Below, one piece after another: positions 57,431 to 64,000 of a stretch of 64,000 nucleotides of DNA. The DNA is taken from assembly GCA_030435675.1 (NCBI GenBank), contig CM059624.1:10564769-10628768 (forward strand), read 5' to 3'. The stretch's first letter is position 1, and every line of letters begins with the position of its first letter. The position numbers and the translations under genes are program-made. Under the pieces are notes generated by a model. The model saw only the letters and a list, made by a program, of their open reading frames with translations, was not told where the DNA came from and ran no database searches. The DNA is from Steinernema hermaphroditum (lineage: Eukaryota; Nematoda; Chromadorea; Rhabditida; Steinernematidae).

Positions 57431-60400
57431 GCGCACGCCACATGACTTCGCCGCGCCTCAGGGCAATACGTCAAAGCGGCGGTGGCGGTCCTCCCGCCGC
57501 TTTTCGGCTCGCGGCCAAACATAATCACACTATACACTATACAGCGAAACGCATTTTTTCCCGGCATCCAACGGGAAACGGCCGTCGGCGCGGCGTCTTA
57601 ATCACCATTGTCCATCCGCGGCGCCACTCCTCGGCTGGCTGGAGCGGCGCTCTCGACGCTCCTTATCAGTGGAGCGCCGATAAAAAAGACACCTGGAGAC
57701 GCGCGTGCGCGTTGGGGGGCCACTCAGAGTAGCGAAACAAGAAGAAGCGAACAATGCCCGCCGACGGACGTTTGGGGGCCCGCCGGCGACGGAGGAGCGT
57801 TGCCGCAGGCGCTTGATAATGATGACGATGACGAGAGGAGCGCCGGAGGGGCCGCTGGATGGCCAACAAAATGATGGCGGCGGCGACAGAGCAGAAGAAG
57901 AGAAGAGCTATACATACAACGAATATACACAAGAAGAAACGCCGAGTCCGGATGACGGTGATAAGGGCGACGGAGGGGACGACGCAAAAAAGGGACTGGA
58001 GACGGACTATCTGCAACATTTGGAGACGATTACGACGTGAGCAGCGACTCGACGGAGACGGAATCGTACAGATTGGTCAGGAAGCTTAGAATCGGGGGCG
58101 GGGTGGCGGCTTCTGATATTGTACGGACATGTGACTAAGACAAAAGGGGTGTGGAGGGTTTATGATAGGAATGTGGGGGTTTGGGGTTCTGTGTTAAGGG
58201 GAACGTCGCTAAGGGGTTGGGGATTCGGTAGTCAAACTCTTAAGCTTGGTTCCAGGGATACCGAAGTTTTGATACATGAGGGGATGCGGTAATATCTTTG
58301 CAACATGTTCATACAGGTTATGGTATGGGGGAAGATTACAAAATTGACCAAAACAGGGATAAACAAACAGTGTTCTGTTTGCACATTTCTGCACAAAGAC
58401 AAATAAACGAAAAAACCGTCGGCGACCCCTTGAGGGCTTCCAGGAAGCCCCTCGGAGGGGACGACCGAGGCCGAGTGGGAAGTCGTGGATGGACTTTACG
58501 CAAGAAGAATAAATAAACGAAAGGGAAACTGTCGCGCGAAGTGAAAGCGAATCTGGGAAGCTCGCCGTCGACGCGTCAGTGTTGTCACCAGACGACCACG
58601 CACGTCGACGATGCCTGGAGGGCGGGCGGTGGCTATAAGCCAAAAACTGGTCCGCCATCAGCCGGGCGGGGCTGCCAGAAGAAGACACTTACATGCGCTT
58701 CCCCTCGTGGCGGGTTGCGCAACGCCGATGGTCACCGAATCGCCCGGGGCGACAACTAGCTTCGCGATTACCTAATGCAGACGAGGCCGCTGGTTCGCCG
58801 CGCGGAATCGCCTTCCCCGTGCGGAAGAACCGGATCGCGGGCGATTTTATGCAAAAATCGAAAGTGAAATAAGTAGCCAGAGTGGCGCAGATTTGTGGCG
58901 ATCGCGGAGGCTAGTTTCGGCTTTTCAGTCGATCGGCGAAAGTGGATGGACTGGATGTTGCAATTGCGGACGTCTGCCTCCAGCAACACTACGGTAGACA
59001 CAGTTCTGGTCGTCATATCTGGCTTGAGTGGTCACTTAAGCCGAGAGTCAGACGACTGAAAGGATAATCTGATTCGTATGGGTTCAAGATAGATTATGAA
59101 CAAGAAGTGCTTAGTGGTGGATGAGTCGTAGGCTCAGCGGACGTTTCCGTTCCAGGGATAGTTAAGAGTTTGATACACTTTAGAGGGTTCGGAGTAAGTA
59201 TTTTGTTGTCTTATCTATGGTGAGCTATCTATTTCGATGGTCAAAAAGGAAAAAAGATTCTAAAAGGAACCCCAAAATTGTACATTTTTCGCTCAAAGCC
59301 AACGCAGTAATGTTGTGATTCTAAAATGTTCTGTGGTCATTTTTTTATCGCCCTATGTTTTCTTTGCTCGGGCAACAATTACACCCTCCTGGTTGTCTGT
59401 CCTAAAAGGTTAACCACACTGAACTAGACGAATTATATGCGTTCTCAGAGAGCACATCGTGGGATACTTACATGCGTCGGCTTCTTGAGTGGCGGTTCCA
59501 AGAAAAGGGACAATAGTCATTACTGTTTCCGGTTTTTTTCCAAGCGACTGGGCTTCGTGATCAGGTTTTTGTGGCATTCCTAATTATAGCAGTAGAGATA
59601 AGGCTTAATGACGAAGCTTCCCCAGCGAAAGTGCCCAGTGAACCGCCCCCAGATCTTGCGTGCGTCGCCATTGCCCTAAGGTCATTCTTACAGCCACTCA
59701 CTTTAAACCCATCCACTTCGATTTCCAAAAACGTCGAAAAAGCGCCCGAGGGCATGTTTTGTAACAATCGCTTGTCTCCACAACATGAAACAGCGCTTCG
59801 ATCTCTTGGCGACCAGCGAAGCGAAAGGTTTGAACTTGTTTTGGAGTCAGATGGGCACGGCGCTGAACCCGCGCCGTCGAGGCTCCACCGTCACCGATGG
59901 ACCGACGCCTTCTCGGCTCGACTGGTTTGTTTCAGATCGGTCGGCGTCGGCTCCGATCGACGACCGAAGCATCAGCAGCAGCAGAAGAAGAACGAGTCGC
60001 CTGAGTCGCCACCGAGGCTTTCGCTCGGCGACGTCCGCCAAAAAGGCGAGCACGTAGTTGGGGCTAATTTGCAAATCGCGACGCAAAAAATCCCACGGCG
60101 ACCACCAGCACGCGGGCGTTTAGGGAAGTCGCCGCCGGCGATCGGAAGAACTATTTGCATAAGTGAAACTCCGATCGCGGAGAAGTGAAACGGCGACGAT
60201 GGCGAATGTAAACAAATGTTTGTTTTAACTCTTTTATGCGTTGGAATCAGTTTGCGGACGCGCTGACGATAAACGCTGGAGGTGTGGACAAGAACGGACT
60301 ATGAGGGGAGTGGATTCATCGAAGCTCATTTGATTCAGACGTTGCCAAAGGGAGCCAAGATGACCAGAAGTCAAAAAGTGGTCCGTTTAGGGTATCTTCT

Positions 60401-63066
60401 TTAAAACCCCTTCCGGACCGTACGCTACTTATATCCGCTCGTAAAGGCGCTGTCGAGGCCCTTAACTCCCTTTCTTAAACCAGGCACAGACGATTCCGTC
60501 CATCAAATCCAATAAATCCCAGCTCATGAATTATTAACGTTTTGCTCATCTTAAGAAAGGGGCCGATGGAACCGTTCGAAAGAACGTCGCTACCGGGCCT
60601 GAAATGAGCACCTGTTGCGGAGAATAGGGCCATTAACGTAATTGGATTTAGTGTCCTTCCACCACATCCGGTGGTCTCTCTTCCACTCCTGCTCCTAGTC
60701 TCGAGTTTCTGCGCCTCCGGCTCGTCGGCGATTCCATTTCCGGACAACTAAGCGGCGCAGAATCGGAAAAGAACACAATGACAAACGGCGACGCGACGGA
60801 CGACGACGACGAATGCAAACCATTAGGCAAACAGAATCGGCTTCGCGGCCGTCGGCCGCCGCCGGCGGCGTCATACAACAACATGCCACACACACGCAAC
60901 AACAATGCACGCACAAAATGCACAGAAAAGGAGGCGAAGGGGAGGGCGATCGTGAGTCACGGCTGCCAGGAAGGGTCCGCGCCCCTCTCCGGCTTGTAGC
61001 CACCGGGAAGGGCTGAGCTGTTCCCGGCGGCCTTTGTTTGCGTTTAGAAGCTTCGACGACAAAACTTTGAAACGTCTCACAAAAGGGGCCGAATCGAAAT
61101 TCGGAAAATCGGACGCTTTTGTGCTTCGTTCGAAATAGAAAAGCGAACAAAACTCACAGAGGCTATTCTGGGGAATCATGTACAGTACTCGAGGGAGAAT
61201 TGGCTTGGTCCCCCTTGAAGAAGAATTATCGAACACGCAGCTATCAGTCAATCAAACAAGTTTTTACAATAAAAATGAGGAATCTACGAAACCTTGATGA
61301 TCAGCTGAAATCTTTGCGATCTCCGAGCTAGTTTCATTTTTTGAGAATTGTACCAAAAAACAGTAATTTGTTATGCGACATAAAAATACGGCAGGAAGTG
61401 ACATTTGGGGGATCCAGGTACCTTTTTCCCTGAAATATCTGTATGATTTGAGGCACTTCGGCTTCTTCCCTACTTCTAATGGAGTTTGCCACTTTCGGCC
61501 AAATGCGCTTAACTGATAATCGCGAAAAATTATGTCATAGTACATGACTTTATTCAATTTGTAGAGGCGCGCCACAACAAGTTTAGCGTGTTTGAATGAA
61601 AAAACCAGAATTGAAGTTTGACTAAACCTAAATCACAACGCTTCTATCATTAATTAAAGGCAGATCTGGAGCTACTTTGTACACGCTTTCTTGTTCTCTA
61701 TTTTATCACTTTCAAGGGAACCTCCCGAAGTGTCCGCCTCAGATAGAGCTGAAAATTGGTGTGCAGGTGGGCGTGCGTTCGAAAGGTACCTGAGCGTGGT
61801 ATGGACGATAGGACGATAAATTGCATCTATACAGTGGTTCTCTTACCTTATCAGGATAACTTTCGATAACTATGCATAAGTCGAACGGTGTTTATATGGT
61901 CAGGTGTGTGTGTAAGGCGACGGACTTTTGAGGTTAACCTTCACTAATAGAGGTCGATCTGTGTGCCGATTTTGAGCTCACTGGTCACTGGTCACTCGGA
62001 AGGTTCTCTTGCTAGTATCCTAGTTCGATTTTTACAGCTTAGCTTTTGAATCTGCAGAGTTCCAATCAAAATCAAATTTCGAAAACCCAATTGGAGTCCA
62101 AAAACAAAGAAATTCTGCGCTTATATTTTCGTGCCTTCTTGCAATCAAAACCTATAGCCACAAAAACAGAAACATGTTTTGACCGACATAAATATATCCT
62201 AATTGCACATATCACCTTAAGATAAAAATCCAAAACAGTGTAGTTCCCATAAATGTAGTTCGCAAAAGAGCCGAGAAGTGATACCGGAGCGACTTCCGCA
62301 CCGAAGAAGGGTATCACTGCAGACGGCCAAACGCTCCAGACGTGCTGATGCCTCTTTCGCTTTATTTGCGCAGTGGAAAATGCAAAAAAAAAGAATCGAC
62401 CACTATACAAATAAAACGAACACACATGCCAGAATTTCATTCGATTCCATCAGATATGGCCGCGGGACACTCCAATCGTCCACCTCTTTCCCGCTCCTAT
62501 CGGGTTTCCGTTCCGTTTTCGTCTCCCTCTCTCCGCAAAGATAAATATACAGAACGATAAAAACCAATGGCTTCTGGCGTGGCGGGAGGGGGCGCCGGGA
62601 GCGCTGCCAAGACGCCCCAGGGGATCCTCGGCTGATTCGGGCCTGATTTGTTGTTGTTTTGTTGCGTTGGCGCGGATTCGCCGCGCGGCGGTGTGACTGT
62701 GACGCGCCGCTGAGAGCGATGGACGCCAGAGGGGCACAATGGGGGAGGGCGAAAGTGAAAGCCGGCTTTTCCTGTTCTGGATCGTCGTCATCGGCGTTTT
62801 CGCAGACAAAAGCGGGAAAACAGCGGCGAGGGGACGGTCCTGGAAAGCGACGGCGCGATGACGTGATACAGAAGAAGGTGACAGCGGCGGGGTTTGTTTG
62901 GAGGGACTGTGACTAGGCACGCGACCAAGGGACAAGAGAAGGTTCCTCGGAGAACAGAGAGGGACTCAAGTGCGACGAGCCATAAATCTACGATTTGCAT
63001 TATTATTGGAAGGAAGAGTTGAGGACTTGTTTCTCTTCAGATTCAGCAAGAAACAACGCGGAAACA

Positions 63067-63426
63067 ATGGTTTCTTGTTCGGCTGTTGTCAAAAAGAGTC
63101 TTTGGAAGCACACACTTAGCAAAAGTGGTGTACGGTACTTTTGTGGGGAGTCGGAAGTGATGAGAAAAGAAAGTTGGCATTCACTTTATTCCAGAGAACC
63201 GGAGGGAACGGAAAACGTTGATGTAGAGGGTGTATTTGTGAAAAATAAAATGTCACCACCGGAGGAGTCAAAACAAGGCGACAGAATTCCTTCCCACGTA
63301 TGTATGCATCCTCGGAAGAAAATTTCAGTCATCAACAAGAAGGGAGAGTCTTCGAATAAGTCATTAAGAACCAAATGCATTGAAAACACCGCACGATTCT
63401 TAGCTGGTTCAATTAGAGCAAGATAA
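63067..63426 (+). CDS. Hypothetical ORF, 119 residues
   Basis: From the ATG at 63067 (MVSCSAVVKKSLWKH) the frame runs 119 codons with a polar, lysine- and serine-rich composition (SPPEESKQGD, HPRKKISVINKKGESS). I see no motif, signal peptide or membrane span. The frame is open for 24 codons before the ATG. It could be a small gene or a chance ORF near the window edge. Confidence 0.22.
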   Translation: MVSCSAVVKKSLWKHTLSKSGVRYFCGESEVMRKESWHSLYSREPEGTENVDVEGVFVKNKMSPPEESKQGDRIPSHVCMHPRKKISVINKKGESSNKSLRTKCIENTARFLAGSIRAR

Positions 63427-64000
63427 CTTTTATGTTTCATAAAAACATCCACATGAAAGCATTACGGTCTTCTTGGCGAGACGTTGGAACTACGGCTCCC
63501 TGGTGTTCCAGGCGTTCTAGGAGACGGGCCTATCATTGCGCCAAGATTGAGGTTCGACAAAACCTATCGTGGAAGTTGGACATGCCAGGTATGACGGCTC
63601 AGTCAGCTCATTCCTGGACCATCCGGCTGATCGCCACGGACACAAATGGTGAACTCGTCCAACTCAAAAATTGATCCGAAAAACACATTCATGTGAAACT
63701 ATAGAAATCCTATTGATGAGAAGTAAAGCAGGAGCTCTCAATATCAACCAAAGAAGAGAGTTATGTTTCTTTATTCCTACTTCGTCATTGTATTATGCGA
63801 ACCTTTCTGATGGTGACTTAGTTATCACTTCCTGACAATCCAATACAGTCTGAGCAATGTTATAAGACTTTAAAATTCACATGAAATCTCCATCAATCCT
63901 AACCACCTACCCACCCTGTCTCCTCTTCCGTTTTCTGCTCGGAAACACTCACGTACGTTCACCTGCCATCGCTTCCCGTGTTGTTACATCTGTCAAACAC

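Larger units (their letters stand above)
52710..64000. other. Long gene-poor upstream flank of the BCL11 homolog
   Basis: No gene can be supported in these 11.3 kb. Long ORFs (54070-55167 minus, 365 codons; 55832-57040 plus, 402 codons) lie in GC-rich DNA. There the opposite strand is open as well, and the proteins are arginine-, proline- and serine-rich without motifs. From about 58.2 kb the DNA returns to AT-rich. Hairpins occur at 53038-53066 and 57404-57430. By position it is the candidate regulatory domain of the BCL11 gene. Confidence 0.5.

Noticed and set aside
63485..63660. Collagen-like reading (PGVPGVLGDGP)
   Set aside because: Only about three Gly-X-Y triplets before the pattern is lost. 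Too short to call a collagen gene or pseudogene.
1..64000. CRISPR arrays, bacterial operons, rRNA or complete tRNA genes
   Set aside because: No regularly spaced direct repeats beyond the 63-bp intron repeat, no ribosome-binding-site pattern, and no rRNA-like sequence. Intron structure throughout indicates a eukaryote.

Overview
The window looks like a nuclear contig of a rhabditid-type nematode. Genes are split by introns mostly 40-50 nt long with TTTCAG-like acceptors. Several start codons sit a few bases after a TTTCAG, as expected for spliced-leader addition. There is a tandem cluster of nematode-type supplementary nuclear hormone receptors, and one gene pair has operon-like spacing. I rebuilt exons by hand, using reading-frame continuity, intron phase and comparison between paralogs. 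No similarity search was run, so product names rest on recognised motifs.

Layout. 0.5-7.7 kb: four nuclear receptor genes, two on + then two on -, each with a complete DNA-binding domain and ligand-binding domain. 7.85-8.8 kb: degraded fragments of non-LTR reverse transcriptase. 14.5-15.5 kb (+) and 19.6-20.1 kb (-): an inverted, convergent pair of paralogous single-pass membrane proteins with identical intron positions and an out-of-frame upstream ATG at the same place. 28.8-29.5 kb (-) and 33.4-34.5 kb (-): two unrelated type I membrane proteins. 31.3-31.6 kb: a mariner/Tc1 transposase remnant. 39.8-40.7 kb: a duplicated non-coding block around a tRNA-like (SINE-like) element. 41.2-46.3 kb: a compact gene-dense island with an unrecognised conserved-looking gene (-), a coiled-coil gene followed in likely operon by a short UPF2/SMG-3-like MIF4G gene (+), and an SH2-domain protein with a C-terminal membrane anchor (-). 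Between the first two lies a small chimeric pseudogene made from pieces of both. 47.5-52.7 kb (-): a nine-exon homolog of the BCL11 (CTIP) zinc-finger transcription factor. 52.7-64 kb: about 11 kb upstream of it without a convincing gene, partly GC-rich with spurious long ORFs on both strands.

How they fit together. The receptors would be ligand-responsive transcription factors of a lineage-expanded group. The BCL11 homolog is a developmental (mainly neuronal in animals) repressor and its long flank may hold enhancers. The UPF2-like gene relates to nonsense-mediated decay, but lacks most of the normal protein. No single pathway links the genes. The most unusual items are the tail-anchored SH2 protein, the MIF4G-only UPF2-like gene, the chimeric pseudogene, the inverted membrane-protein pair with shared uORF, and a 32-nt intron in the BCL11 gene.
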